A stretch of DNA of 64,000 nt. It comes from Thiotrichaceae bacterium. Lineage in GTDB: Bacteria; Pseudomonadota; Gammaproteobacteria; Beggiatoales; Beggiatoaceae. This document shows positions 55,929 through 64,000 of this stretch, piece after piece. Positions within the stretch are counted from its first letter, which is position 1. Each line of letters begins with the position of its first letter. The notes beneath the pieces are model-generated. The model was not told the DNA's origin, did not search any database, and saw only the letters and a list, made by a program, of their open reading frames with translations. Where the stretch lies: NCBI GenBank assembly GCA_028688145.1, contig JAQTYU010000011.1, forward strand, positions 47,944 to 111,943. Reading direction: 5' to 3'. The translations under genes were made by a program, and so were the position numbers.

Positions 55929-57071
55929 ATGAATATGACTCCTGAAATGAGCTTGCGTCAACGCCTTGGTGCTTCGCGGCGTTGGGTAATTAAAATTGGC
56001 AGTGCCTTACTCACCGACGAAGGGCGCGGCTTGGATATGACCGCAATTGCGAGCTGGGTGGAGCAAATCGCCGCATTGCGTCAACGCGATACTGAATTAG
56101 TGTTAGTGTCTTCGGGCGCAGTGGCAGAAGGCATGAAACGTTTACAGTGGCAAGAACGCCCCACCGAAGTTTATAAATTACAAGCCGCTGCCGCCGTCGG
56201 GCAAATGGGCATGATTCAAGCGTATGAATCCTGTTTTCAACGTCACGGCGTGCACACTGCGCAAGTGCTGCTCACCCATGAAGATTTGGCATCGCGAGAA
56301 CGTTATTTAAACGCCCGCAGCACTTTACGCACTTTATTAGAACTCGGCGTTGTGCCTGTGATTAACGAAAACGACACCGTCGCCACTGACGAAATTCGCT
56401 TAGGGGATAATGACACTTTAGCGGGTTTGGTCGCAAACTTAGTCGAAGCGGATTTATTAATTATTTTAACCGACCAACAGGGCTTATTTGCCTGTGACCC
56501 GCGCCTAGACCCTACTGCGCCATTTATTGAGTTTGGCGAAGCAGGCGACCCCGAATTAGAAGCGATGGCAAGCGGTAAAGGCGGCAAATTTGGGCGAGGC
56601 GGCATGTTGACCAAATTAAAAGCGGCAACCCGTGCAGGGCGCTCAGGCGCAGCCACTTTAATCGTTTCGGGGCGTATTCCTGAAGTTTTAATGAAAGTCG
56701 CAGCAGGTGAAAATTTAGGCACATTATTGCACAGCGCACACGCGCCATTAGCCGCACGTAAACAATGGCTTGCCTCACATTTAAAAGTGCGTGGTGAATT
56801 GCATTTAGACGCGGGCGCAGTCACGGTGTTACAACACGGCGGCAAAAGTTTACTGCCTATCGGCGTGACCCAAGCCACAGGGCAGTTTACCCGAGGTGAC
56901 ATGGTTGCCTGTCTTGCGCCCGACGGCACAGAAATCGCACGCGGTTTCATCAATTATCCCGTGGAAGAAACCCAGAAAATTTTGCGCCAAGCCAGTGATA
57001 AAATTGAACAAATTTTGGGTTATGTCGACGAACCTGAATTAATTCACCGTGATAATTTGGTTTTAGTATGA
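55929..57071 (+). CDS. proB: Glutamate 5-kinase
   Basis: Phosphorylates glutamate at the gamma position in the first step of proline synthesis. The 380-residue chain has the amino-acid kinase domain ([71 protein letters not shown]) and a C-terminal PUA domain (about 280-370). I chose ATG 55929; the open frame upstream lies inside lepB. Its place inside a wall-synthesis gene series is unusual, since proA or obgE are common partners. Confidence 0.95.
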   Translation: MNMTPEMSLRQRLGASRRWVIKIGSALLTDEGRGLDMTAIASWVEQIAALRQRDTELVLVSSGAVAEGMKRLQWQERPTEVYKLQAAAAVGQMGMIQAYESCFQRHGVHTAQVLLTHEDLASRERYLNARSTLRTLLELGVVPVINENDTVATDEIRLGDNDTLAGLVANLVEADLLIILTDQQGLFACDPRLDPTAPFIEFGEAGDPELEAMASGKGGKFGRGGMLTKLKAATRAGRSGAATLIVSGRIPEVLMKVAAGENLGTLLHSAHAPLAARKQWLASHLKVRGELHLDAGAVTVLQHGGKSLLPIGVTQATGQFTRGDMVACLAPDGTEIARGFINYPVEETQKILRQASDKIEQILGYVDEPELIHRDNLVLV

Positions 57072-57120
57072 GCCTTCGCATTCTCGCCACGATTTTCTAC
57101 CTTGGGAAATCGTTTTAAAT

Positions 57121-59037
57121 ATGGCTGCACGTCAATATCGACAACGTTTTATTTTAACGGACACCGTCCGCGAAAATACGCTGTTCATGAACCGCATCAT
57201 CATCGCATGGGTGCTGATGTTGTGCGGGCTGAGTCTGATTGTGGTGCGTTTATTTGTGTTGCAAATTAGCCAGCACGAACGCTATACCACGCTGTCTGAA
57301 AATAATCGGGTCAAAGTCTTGCCCTTACCGCCAACACGCGGCTTTATTTTTGACCGTAACGGGGTGTTGCTGGCGGAAAATAGGGCTTCGTATAGTTTGG
57401 AAATTGTGCCCGAACAAGTCGAAGATATGGACCAAACCTTGACCGAATTAACCAAGGTCATGAGTTTGGATGAAGTCGATATTACCCGCTTCAAAAAGCA
57501 ATTACGCCAAAAACGCCATTTCGATTCGGTGCCGCTGCGCTTTAAATTAACCGAGGACGAAGTGGCGCGTTTTTCCGTGCAACGCCATCGTTTTCCGGGC
57601 GTAGACATTGCCTCAAATTTGAACCGTTATTATCCCTTGGGCGCGAGCGGCGTGCACGCAATTGGCTATGTGGGGCGAATTAACGAACAAGAATTAGAAG
57701 TGATTGACCGCGCCAATTACAGCGGCAGCAATCACATGGGCAAGGCGGGCGTTGAAAAATATTACGAAGATCAGTTACACGGCAAAGTCGGCTTTCAACA
57801 AGTAGAAACCAATGTGATGGGACGGGTGCTGCGGATTTTGGAACGCACGCCGCCAATTCCTGGACAGAATTTGTACTTAAATATCGACATGTCTTTGCAA
57901 AGCTTTGTGGAAAATTTAATCCGTGAAGAACGCGCCGCCGTGGTTGCACTTGACCCCAACACAGGCGCGGTGCTGGCGTTGGCAAGTATGCCGTATTATG
58001 ACCCGAATTTATTTGTGAACGGCATTGACCCCAAAGCCTATCGCGAGTTGCGCGATTCGATGGATCGCCCCTTATTTAATCGGGTGTTGCGTGGACAATA
58101 TCCGCCAGGCTCAACGGTGAAAGCTTTCGTCGGCTTGGCGGGCTTTGAATATGGGATTCGCACTGAAAACTCGCACACCCAATGCCGTGGCTGGTACACC
58201 TTGAAAGACCAAGAACATAAATACCGCGACTGGAAAAAAACCGGGCATGGCAGCATGAATTTTCACCATGCGGTTGAACAATCCTGTGACGTGTATTTTT
58301 ATGATCTTGCCCATGATTTAGGCATTGATCGGCTACATGAGTTCATGAATAAATTCAGTTTTGGGCGCAAAACCGACATCGACTTGCCGGGAGAAATGGG
58401 CGGCTTAATGCCTTCTCAAGAATGGAAACGACGGGTGCGAAAAGCGGCGTGGTTTCCCGGTGAAACTGTGATCACAGGGATTGGGCAAGGCTACACTTTG
58501 GCAACCCCGATTCAGTTGGCGGTGGCAACCGCGACTTTAAGCAGTCATGGGCGTTTTAAACAACCGCGCGTTGCGTTTTCACTGGACGAAACCAGCACCG
58601 ATGAATTATCCGTGGTTGCCACGCCACCGCAGCCAAAAATTAATTTACGCCAAGAAAATTATTGGGATGTGGCAATTCATGCGATGGAAGCGGTGGTGCA
58701 TGGCAGCGCGGGCACGGCGCGTAAATTGGGCGCACATTCCAGTTATCGCTTTGCGGGCAAAACAGGCACGGCGCAGGTAGTCGGGATTAAGCAAGATGAA
58801 AAATACGACGCGAAAAAAATCGCCAAGCGTTTACACGATCACGCGCTGTTTATCTCATTTGCGCCTTTGGATAATCCTCGGATTGCAGTCGCAGTGGTGG
58901 TGGAAAACGGCGGGAGCGGCAGCGGGGTTGCAGGCCCGATTGCTAAGCAAGTAATGGATTATTATTTATTGCCCGACTCGCCCTTGCACCTAGCACCGCC
59001 AGAACCAATTGAACACAGCTTGACGCGGGATCATTAA
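57121..59037 (+). CDS. mrdA: Penicillin-binding protein 2
   Basis: Elongasome transpeptidase that cross-links lateral wall peptidoglycan. One N-terminal membrane helix (about 25-48) is followed by the pedestal with PTRGFIFDRNGVLLAENRAS and the transpeptidase domain. The active site is Ser331 in PPGSTVKAF, with SCD as the second motif and Lys547-Thr-Gly in FAGKTGTAQ. 638 residues, normal. The rodA gene begins 5 bases later, the usual pair. mreBCD, often upstream, are not here. Confidence 0.96.
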   Translation: MAARQYRQRFILTDTVRENTLFMNRIIIAWVLMLCGLSLIVVRLFVLQISQHERYTTLSENNRVKVLPLPPTRGFIFDRNGVLLAENRASYSLEIVPEQVEDMDQTLTELTKVMSLDEVDITRFKKQLRQKRHFDSVPLRFKLTEDEVARFSVQRHRFPGVDIASNLNRYYPLGASGVHAIGYVGRINEQELEVIDRANYSGSNHMGKAGVEKYYEDQLHGKVGFQQVETNVMGRVLRILERTPPIPGQNLYLNIDMSLQSFVENLIREERAAVVALDPNTGAVLALASMPYYDPNLFVNGIDPKAYRELRDSMDRPLFNRVLRGQYPPGSTVKAFVGLAGFEYGIRTENSHTQCRGWYTLKDQEHKYRDWKKTGHGSMNFHHAVEQSCDVYFYDLAHDLGIDRLHEFMNKFSFGRKTDIDLPGEMGGLMPSQEWKRRVRKAAWFPGETVITGIGQGYTLATPIQLAVATATLSSHGRFKQPRVAFSLDETSTDELSVVATPPQPKINLRQENYWDVAIHAMEAVVHGSAGTARKLGAHSSYRFAGKTGTAQVVGIKQDEKYDAKKIAKRLHDHALFISFAPLDNPRIAVAVVVENGGSGSGVAGPIAKQVMDYYLLPDSPLHLAPPEPIEHSLTRDH

Positions 59038-59042
59038 AAGTT

Positions 59043-60140
59043 ATGTTAAAAACTGCATGGCGTTATGATCACTTTATGCACTTAGATAAACCTTTATTGC
59101 TGGGCTTATTCAGCTTGTCGATGATTGGTTTAATCGTGTTGTACAGTGCGGGTGGGCAAAATATGGATGTGGTGCTTGGGCAAGCATCGCGGATGGCAAT
59201 GGGCTTTAGCGTGATGTTTGCGATTGCCCAATTACACCCACACTATATTGCGCGTTGGGTTCCTTGGATATACACCGCTGGGTTGATTTTGTTAGTGCTG
59301 GTGTTGGTGATGGGCGATATTAGCAAAGGCTCGCAACGTTGGTTAAATTTGGGGCTGTTTCGGTTTCAGCCTTCGGAAATGATGAAATTAGCCGTACCGA
59401 TGATGGTGACCTGGTTTCTTGCCAACCGTCCCTTGCCGCCCAGTCCCTTGCGTTTAATCATTGCGATTCTGATTGCCTTGATTCCCATGTTATTAATTGC
59501 CAAGCAGCCCGACTTAGGCACTGCCTTATTAGTGGGTTCTGCGGGGATGTTTGTGATTTTTTTCGCAGGGATTCCGTGGAAACTGATTTTCGGGGCAGGC
59601 GCATTATTAGCAGGGGCTGCGCCTGTGTTTTGGTATTTATTACATGATTATCAGCGCAAACGCATTTTAGTATTTTTAGACCCCGAATCTGAACCCTTGG
59701 GCGCAGGCTATCACATCGTGCAGTCTAAAATTGCAGTCGGTTCAGGTGGCTTTTATGGCAAAGGCTGGCTCAATGGCACACAATCGCATTTAGAGTTTTT
59801 ACCTGAAAGCACCACTGACTTTATTTTCGCGGTGTTTAATGAAGAATTTGGAATGTTGGGGGTGTTGTTACTGCTCAGCATTTATGTTTTTATTTTAACG
59901 CGCGGCATGTATATTGCGATGCAGGCACAAGGCACTTTTGCGCGGCTGTTGTCGAGTAGTTTGGTGACCACGCTGTTTGTGTATATTTTTGTGAACATGG
60001 GCATGGTGATTGGTTTGTTGCCCGTGGTGGGTGTGCCTTTGCCTTTGATTAGTTATGGGGGTACATCTTTGGTGACCTTGATGGCGAACTTTGGTTTATT
60101 AATGGGTATTCATACGCATCGCCGCTTGTTGTCGAATTAG
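59043..60140 (+). CDS. rodA: Rod-shape glycosyltransferase RodA
   Basis: SEDS-family peptidoglycan polymerase working with PBP2. The 365-residue protein has about ten membrane helices with KGSQRWLNLGLFRFQPSEMM, AKQPDLGTALLVGSAG, the catalytic-loop FLPESTTDFIFAVFNEEFG and the C-terminal VGVPLPLISYGGTSLVTLMA. Directly coupled to mrdA. A palindromic repeat separates it from mltB, possibly ending or attenuating the transcript. Confidence 0.96.
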   Translation: MLKTAWRYDHFMHLDKPLLLGLFSLSMIGLIVLYSAGGQNMDVVLGQASRMAMGFSVMFAIAQLHPHYIARWVPWIYTAGLILLVLVLVMGDISKGSQRWLNLGLFRFQPSEMMKLAVPMMVTWFLANRPLPPSPLRLIIAILIALIPMLLIAKQPDLGTALLVGSAGMFVIFFAGIPWKLIFGAGALLAGAAPVFWYLLHDYQRKRILVFLDPESEPLGAGYHIVQSKIAVGSGGFYGKGWLNGTQSHLEFLPESTTDFIFAVFNEEFGMLGVLLLLSIYVFILTRGMYIAMQAQGTFARLLSSSLVTTLFVYIFVNMGMVIGLLPVVGVPLPLISYGGTSLVTLMANFGLLMGIHTHRRLLSN

Positions 60141-60159
60141 GGAATTAACTGCGCCACCC

Positions 60160-60265
60160 CCTATATTAAAACCAGCCCCTAAATCCCCTAAAGGGGACTT
60201 TATAAAGATAAAAAATATTTATGTTTAATCTTTAGCCCCCTTTAGGGGGTTGGGGGCTTCTTTAA
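60160..60265. repeat. Palindromic intergenic repeat between rodA and mltB
   Basis: CAGCCCCTAAATCCCCTAAA (from about 60174) and TAGCCCCCTTTAGGGGGTTG (about 60233-60252) form the arms; the same family as at 2222 and 38690. It could fold on the transcript as a long hairpin. Confidence 0.75.
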
Positions 60266-60312
60266 AAATTGTCAAATCCCCAAATTTTCAATTTCAACCG
60301 ACGTGAATCCGA

Positions 60313-61305
60313 ATGATAAAAGCTTGCTTAAAAATTTGTCTGTGCTTAAGTTTACTGAGTGCAAATCTGACCCATGCCGCCGACACTGAAGTGATGGAAA
60401 CCTTTGCTGATGAAATGGTGGCAAAACACGGTTTTAATCGAGCGCAATTGTTGAATTGGTTGGCCCAAGCCAAAGTGTTAAACACGGTGTTAAAACTGAC
60501 CGCGCCTTCCACCAATAAAAAAGGCAAGCCGCGCGCCTGGTATTTGTATCGGAAAAACTTTGTTACCCAGACCCATATCAATGCAGGGGTCGAGTTTTGG
60601 CAAGAACATGCCGCGACTTTGCAACGCGCAGAACGCACTTATGGCGTGCCTGCCTCGATTATTCTCGCGATTTTGGGTGTAGAAACCATTTACGGGCGAC
60701 AAATGGGCAATTTCCGCACGATGGACACGCTGGTGACCTTAGGCTTTTATCACCCCACGCGCTCGGAATATTTCCGCACCGAATTAGAACATTTCTTATT
60801 GCTGGCGCGTGATGCGGGTATCGACCCATTTAAAATTCGCGGCTCTTATGCAGGCGCGATGGGCATGTCGCAATTTATGCCCAGCAGTTATCGACAATTT
60901 GCCGTGGATTTTGACGGCGACGGCAAGATTAATTTATGGACAAATGCCGACGATGCGATTGGCAGCGTTGCCAATTATTTCCGTCAATATGGCTGGCAAC
61001 CTGGCAAAACCATCATTGTGCCCACGGAAGTGCGTGCTGAAATGGCAGAAACTTTGGCGAATTTAGATATTAAACCTGAGCATAGTATTCAAGAATTGCG
61101 CGGCATGGGTGTATTATATTCAGGCAACGAACCTGACGAGATCTTAAGTAGTGTCGTCGAATTGGAATTTGAAACGGGCATGACTTATTGGCTCGCATTT
61201 CAAAACTTTTATGTGATTACCCGCTACAACCACAGCAAGCGTTATGCGATGTCGGTGTATGAATTGGCGCGGAAAATTTCTGAAAGCTATGCACAAAACA
61301 ACTAA
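60313..61305 (+). CDS. mltB: Membrane-bound lytic murein transglycosylase B
   Basis: Cleaves glycan strands, forming anhydro-muropeptides. A signal sequence (MIKACLKICLCLSLLSANLT) precedes the SLT_2 domain with RAERTYGVPASIILAILGVE, catalytic Glu124 in GVETIYGRQMG, SYAGAMGMSQFMPSSYRQFA and ITRYNHSKRYAMSVYELA near the end. A lipobox is not evident; the Cys at residue 9 or 11 lies too early to be convincing. 330 residues, normal. dacA follows within 90 bases. Confidence 0.93.
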   Translation: MIKACLKICLCLSLLSANLTHAADTEVMETFADEMVAKHGFNRAQLLNWLAQAKVLNTVLKLTAPSTNKKGKPRAWYLYRKNFVTQTHINAGVEFWQEHAATLQRAERTYGVPASIILAILGVETIYGRQMGNFRTMDTLVTLGFYHPTRSEYFRTELEHFLLLARDAGIDPFKIRGSYAGAMGMSQFMPSSYRQFAVDFDGDGKINLWTNADDAIGSVANYFRQYGWQPGKTIIVPTEVRAEMAETLANLDIKPEHSIQELRGMGVLYSGNEPDEILSSVVELEFETGMTYWLAFQNFYVITRYNHSKRYAMSVYELARKISESYAQNN

Positions 61306-61395
61306 ACCCCCTGTATGATTGCAGTGGCTAGCTGCCTTACTGCAATTTGTGCGGTTTTTCTTTTACTCTTCTCATTAATCACACCGACTAACTCC

Positions 61396-62541
61396 ATGAA
61401 AATGTTATTCCGTTTTTGCTGTTTTTTATTGGTATTGCCTGTTTTCGCCACAGCGGCGGAAGTCAGTTTAACGCCCACCGTGCCCCCGATTGCGGCACGC
61501 GCCTATATCCTTCAAGATTTTCATAGCAAACGCATTTTGATGGAAAAAAATTCAGAGTTGCGCATTGAACCTGCTAGCCTGACCAAATTAATGACCGCTT
61601 ATTTGACTTTTGAAGCCTTGCAATCGGGCAAATTAAAGCTGACCGACACAATTAAAATCAGCGAAAATGCGCATAAAATGAGCGGCTCGCGGATGTATTT
61701 AGAAAAAAATACTGATGTGCCCGTTGAATTGTTGGTAAAAGGCATGATCATTCAATCAGGGAATGATGCCAGTGTTGCGTTGGCAGAATTTTTGGGCGGT
61801 GGCAAAGAAGAAGTTTTTGTGGCGGCAATGAATGAAAAAGCCAAGACATTGGGGCTGAGCAATACGCATTATGTCAACAGCACGGGTTTACCCGACGCTC
61901 AACACTACAGCACCACCCAAGACTTGGCGCGTTTGGCACAATCCTTAATTGAACGTTTCCCAGAATATTATCATTGGTATTCTGAAAAAACTTTTAGTTA
62001 TCATAACATTACCCAAACTAATCGTAATTTATTATTGTGGCGCGATCCGACTGTGGACGGCATGAAAACGGGTTATACCGAAAGTGCAGGCTATTGCTTA
62101 GTGTCTTCTGCCAAGCGCGACAACATGCGTTTAGTGTCGGTGGTGGTGGGCACGGAAAACCCCAAAGCCCGCGCTGCGGAAAGTCAAAAGATGTTGGATT
62201 ATGGTTTCCGTTTCTTTGAAACTTTACCTTTGTACAAAGCCCAAGAAGCCTTGAAACAAGAAAAAGTCTGGCAAGGCACTGAAGGCGCAAACGTGGCTTT
62301 AGGTCTGGCACAACCGCTGTTTATCACAATTCCACGCGGGCAATATTCGCAATTGAACATTAATTTATTTGCGAACAAACGCATTACCGCACCTGTGAAA
62401 GTGGGTGATCCCCAAGGCAATTTAAAAATTACTCTAGGCAATCAGTTGATTGTAGAACGCCCCGTCATCGCCTTAAGCAGTGTTGAAGCAGGCAATTTAT
62501 GGCGGTGGTTTGTCGATTACTTCCTACTAAAGTTTGAATAA
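61396..62541 (+). CDS. dacA: D-alanyl-D-alanine carboxypeptidase (PBP5/6 type)
   Basis: Periplasmic wall-trimming enzyme anchored by a C-terminal helix. The ATG at 61396 opens the signal peptide MKMLFRFCCFLLVLPVFATA; the open frame upstream to 61315 is not needed. Active-site Ser61 lies in EPASLTKLM, the second motif is SGNDASVALAE and the third Lys224-Thr-Gly in GMKTGYTESAG. The PBP5_C domain is followed by LWRWFVDYFLLKFE, the amphipathic anchor. About 381 residues. Its stop overlaps the start of dat by one base. Confidence 0.95.
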   Translation: MKMLFRFCCFLLVLPVFATAAEVSLTPTVPPIAARAYILQDFHSKRILMEKNSELRIEPASLTKLMTAYLTFEALQSGKLKLTDTIKISENAHKMSGSRMYLEKNTDVPVELLVKGMIIQSGNDASVALAEFLGGGKEEVFVAAMNEKAKTLGLSNTHYVNSTGLPDAQHYSTTQDLARLAQSLIERFPEYYHWYSEKTFSYHNITQTNRNLLLWRDPTVDGMKTGYTESAGYCLVSSAKRDNMRLVSVVVGTENPKARAAESQKMLDYGFRFFETLPLYKAQEALKQEKVWQGTEGANVALGLAQPLFITIPRGQYSQLNINLFANKRITAPVKVGDPQGNLKITLGNQLIVERPVIALSSVEAGNLWRWFVDYFLLKFE

Positions 62542-63386
62542 TGAGCACAGTCTATTTTAATGGCGAATTTATGCCTTTGGAGTCTGCCCGCGTTTCAGTA
62601 TTGGATCGTGGCTTTGTGTTTGGCGATGGCGTTTATGAAGTCATTCCTGTGTATGCGGGATGCTTATTTCACGCCCAAGAACATTTACAACGGCTGGCTA
62701 ACAGCCTTGCTTTGATTCGTTTACCCAATCCAATGACGCTTGAGGAATGGGAAGCTCTTTGTAAAGATTTAGTGGTGCGCCATAGCAAAGGCAACCAAAT
62801 CATTTATATTCAAGTCACACGCGGTGCGCCTGAAAAACGTGAACATGTGTTTCCAAAAGATACCGCGCCCACGGTGTTTGTGATGACTTCGCCTTTGACA
62901 CCGCCTACGAGCTATACGGGCGAAACTGCAATTACGCATCCCGATATTCGTTGGCAGCATTGTGATATTAAATCGATCAATTTGTTGGCGAATGTGTTAG
63001 CGCGTCAGGCTGCGGCTGAAGCGGGGGCTGCGGAGGCTTTGTTAATTCGCGAGGGGCACTTGATGGAAGGTTCTTCTAGCAATGTGTTCATTGTGGAAAA
63101 CGACATGATTAAAACGCCGCCAAAAAGCAATTTAATTCTGCCTGGTATTACTCGTGATGTGTTGCTTGGGGTGTTGGCGGCGGCAAATATTCCCTTTCAA
63201 GAAACGGAATTAACGGAAGCCCAATTACGCACCGCTCAAGAAGTATGGATTGCAAGTTCGACCCGTGAATTGATGCCGATTACCAAAATTGACGGTATTG
63301 AAGTGGGCGATGGTCGCGTGGGGAAACATTGGCAAGGTGCCTGGGAATTGTATCAAGCACATAAACAAGCGGTTTGTCAGGCGTAA
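62541..63386 (+). CDS. dat: D-amino acid aminotransferase
   Basis: PLP enzyme (class IV) interconverting D-amino acids such as D-alanine and D-glutamate with keto acids. The start YFNGEFMPLESARVSVLDRG and FVFGDGVYEVIPVYAG are typical, Lys144 (CDIKSINLL) is the expected PLP lysine, and EGSSSNVFIVEND plus the C-terminal STRELMPI complete the fold. 281 residues. It follows dacA directly, in the familiar order dacA-dat-ybeD. Branched-chain or aminodeoxychorismate activities are less likely given context. Confidence 0.92.
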   Translation: MSTVYFNGEFMPLESARVSVLDRGFVFGDGVYEVIPVYAGCLFHAQEHLQRLANSLALIRLPNPMTLEEWEALCKDLVVRHSKGNQIIYIQVTRGAPEKREHVFPKDTAPTVFVMTSPLTPPTSYTGETAITHPDIRWQHCDIKSINLLANVLARQAAAEAGAAEALLIREGHLMEGSSSNVFIVENDMIKTPPKSNLILPGITRDVLLGVLAAANIPFQETELTEAQLRTAQEVWIASSTRELMPITKIDGIEVGDGRVGKHWQGAWELYQAHKQAVCQA

Positions 63387-63388
63387 TT

Positions 63389-63670
63389 ATGGAAACTCCA
63401 GAAAATTTTGAAAGCGATGATTTAATAAAGTTTCCTTGCGATTTTCCGATTAAAATCATGGGACAGGCTTCCCCTGAATTTGAAGGCATTGTGATGGAAA
63501 TTGTGCATCGCCATTGCCCCAATTTGGGCGAAGGCGCGGTGAAATTGCGCCCCAGCAGTGGCGGTAAATATGTATCTATCACCGTGACTTTTGTCGCGCA
63601 GAGCCGCGCCCAATTGGACGCGCTATATTGTGAATTAAGCGGACATGAAAAAGTTCATATGGTGTTGTGA
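63389..63670 (+). CDS. ybeD: DUF493 family protein YbeD
   Basis: A 93-residue small alpha/beta protein of the UPF0250/YbeD family: FPCDFPIKIMGQASPEFE, then GEGAVKLRPSSGGKYVSITV and a C-terminal LDALYCELSGHEKVHMVL. The ATG at 63389 lies 2 bases after the dat stop; an upstream TTG in the same frame overlaps dat. It is usually followed by lipB and lipA for lipoate synthesis, but here a terminator and an IS start come next. Function of the family is unclear. Confidence 0.92.
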   Translation: METPENFESDDLIKFPCDFPIKIMGQASPEFEGIVMEIVHRHCPNLGEGAVKLRPSSGGKYVSITVTFVAQSRAQLDALYCELSGHEKVHMVL

Positions 63671-63689
63671 TTAGGGTTTGAACTTGATG

Positions 63690-63727
63690 AAAAAGACCTG
63701 CTTTGGAAACTTAGCGGGTCTTTTTTT
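63690..63727 (+). terminator. Rho-independent terminator after ybeD
   Basis: Stem 63690-63701 (AAAAAGACCTGC) with 63714-63725 (GCGGGTCTTTTT), one G-U pair, a 12-base loop and a T-run. Ends the long wall-synthesis gene series. Confidence 0.88.
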
Positions 63728-63739
63728 GAACTAGAAGTT

Positions 63740-63835
63740 TAGCCTCCCCCTTTGAAAAAGGGGGAATGAGGGGGATTTAAGATCGTTGCAACTGTTGAGA
63801 TTTTTAAATCCCCCCTGCCCCGGAGGGCTGCGTCA
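63740..63835. repeat. CCCCCTTT palindromic repeat pair
   Basis: CCCCCTTTGAAAAAGGGGGA (from about 63746) and AAATCCCCCCTGCCCC (from about 63806) with the AACTGTTGAGATTTTTAAAT spacer seen also near 26000 and 50975. Lies between the ybeD terminator and the IS start. Confidence 0.7.
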
Positions 63836-63909
63836 AAGAAGCTAAAGATTAGGTATAATATGCAGTTAAACATACATAATCCTTAACTAATTGATTATCC
63901 TGATAAGAG

Positions 63910-64000
63910 ATGAACAGTTTAATCCCATACCTAAATACACTGAGTGACTCTCGTAAAGCCAAAGGTATTCGTCATCAGCAGACACCTACCCTCGTTATCA
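63910..64000 (+). CDS. ISAs1-like transposase, start only (cut by window end)
   Basis: The ATG opens MNSLIPYLNTLSDSRKAKGI then RHQQTPTLVI before the window ends. The layout (a short helix, D-x-R-x2-x-G-x-RH) is the DDE_Tnp_1-associated N-terminus of ISAs1-family transposases. Whether it is intact cannot be seen. Confidence 0.6.
   Translation, partial: MNSLIPYLNTLSDSRKAKGIRHQQTPTLVI

Noticed and set aside
1..64000. tRNA, rRNA, riboswitch or prophage structural genes
   Set aside because: I looked in all larger intergenic gaps and saw no cloverleaf-like, rRNA-like or known riboswitch core, and no capsid or tail genes; a covariance-model search would be decisive.

Overview
The window reads as chromosomal DNA of a gammaproteobacterium. 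Protein features (FbaB and MaeB closely resembling the enterobacterial enzymes, MlaF, YqiA-type esterase, YbeD, a PBP2-RodA-MltB-PBP5 series) fit that class. The dense intergenic palindromic repeats, scattered IS remnants and hybrid histidine kinases recall large sulfur-oxidising Thiotrichales such as Beggiatoa and relatives. That placement is an inference from gene content and repeat style; no rRNA or tRNA gene is visible to confirm it.

Layout. 1-5.4 kb (mostly minus strand): a lipoprotein, a helical protein and comF in a tight row, an orphan mlaF, a ctpA-type protease and thiS. 5.4-7.3 kb: a decayed mobile-element patch with two TA-ended MITE-like elements, an IS630-type OrfA remnant and an internally deleted IS982 copy with both inverted repeats. 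7.3-22.3 kb (minus): a small protein of unknown role, a RimK-like ATP-grasp ligase, a HisKA-REC-adenylate cyclase with a stand-alone receiver, a glycosyltransferase, a giant FAD/Fe-S oxidoreductase, a coupled pair of membrane ATPase-like genes, an M23 lipoprotein and an alpha/beta hydrolase. 22.6-29 kb (plus): yajC-secD-secF and a single-chain type IIL (MmeI-like) restriction-modification enzyme. 29-32 kb (minus): an ATP-grasp ligase beside a glycosyltransferase/PIG-L deacetylase fusion. 32.6-48.2 kb (plus): central metabolism (maeB, cysQ, nadB, fbaB, pgk, fbaA), a pentapeptide-repeat protein, a glycosidase-like protein, a hybrid sensor kinase and a methyltransferase. 48.2-50 kb (minus): short AT-rich orphan genes. 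50-52.5 kb: an EamA transporter, a broken IS4 transposase and a DUF6580-type membrane protein. 52.7-63.7 kb (plus): a long series of esterase, GspF/PilC, lepB, proB, mrdA, rodA, mltB, dacA, dat and ybeD, centred on elongation-type peptidoglycan synthesis. The window ends in the start of an ISAs1-like transposase.

How genes work together. YajC-SecD-SecF drive late protein export. MrdA and RodA form the elongasome synthase pair, with MltB, DacA and a D-amino-acid transaminase as wall-remodelling and D-amino-acid supply partners. Pgk and FbaA serve glycolysis/gluconeogenesis or the Calvin cycle, alongside an unrelated class I aldolase. The most intriguing candidates are: the overlapping gene pair at 17.3-20.5 kb (a glycine-zipper membrane ATPase plus a partner whose P-loop-like motif lacks lysine); the glycosyltransferase-deacetylase fusion next to an ATP-grasp ligase at 29-32 kb, which has the enzyme logic of a small aminosugar-conjugate pathway; and a family of about 92-123 bp elements with 19-bp inverted repeats ending in TA.
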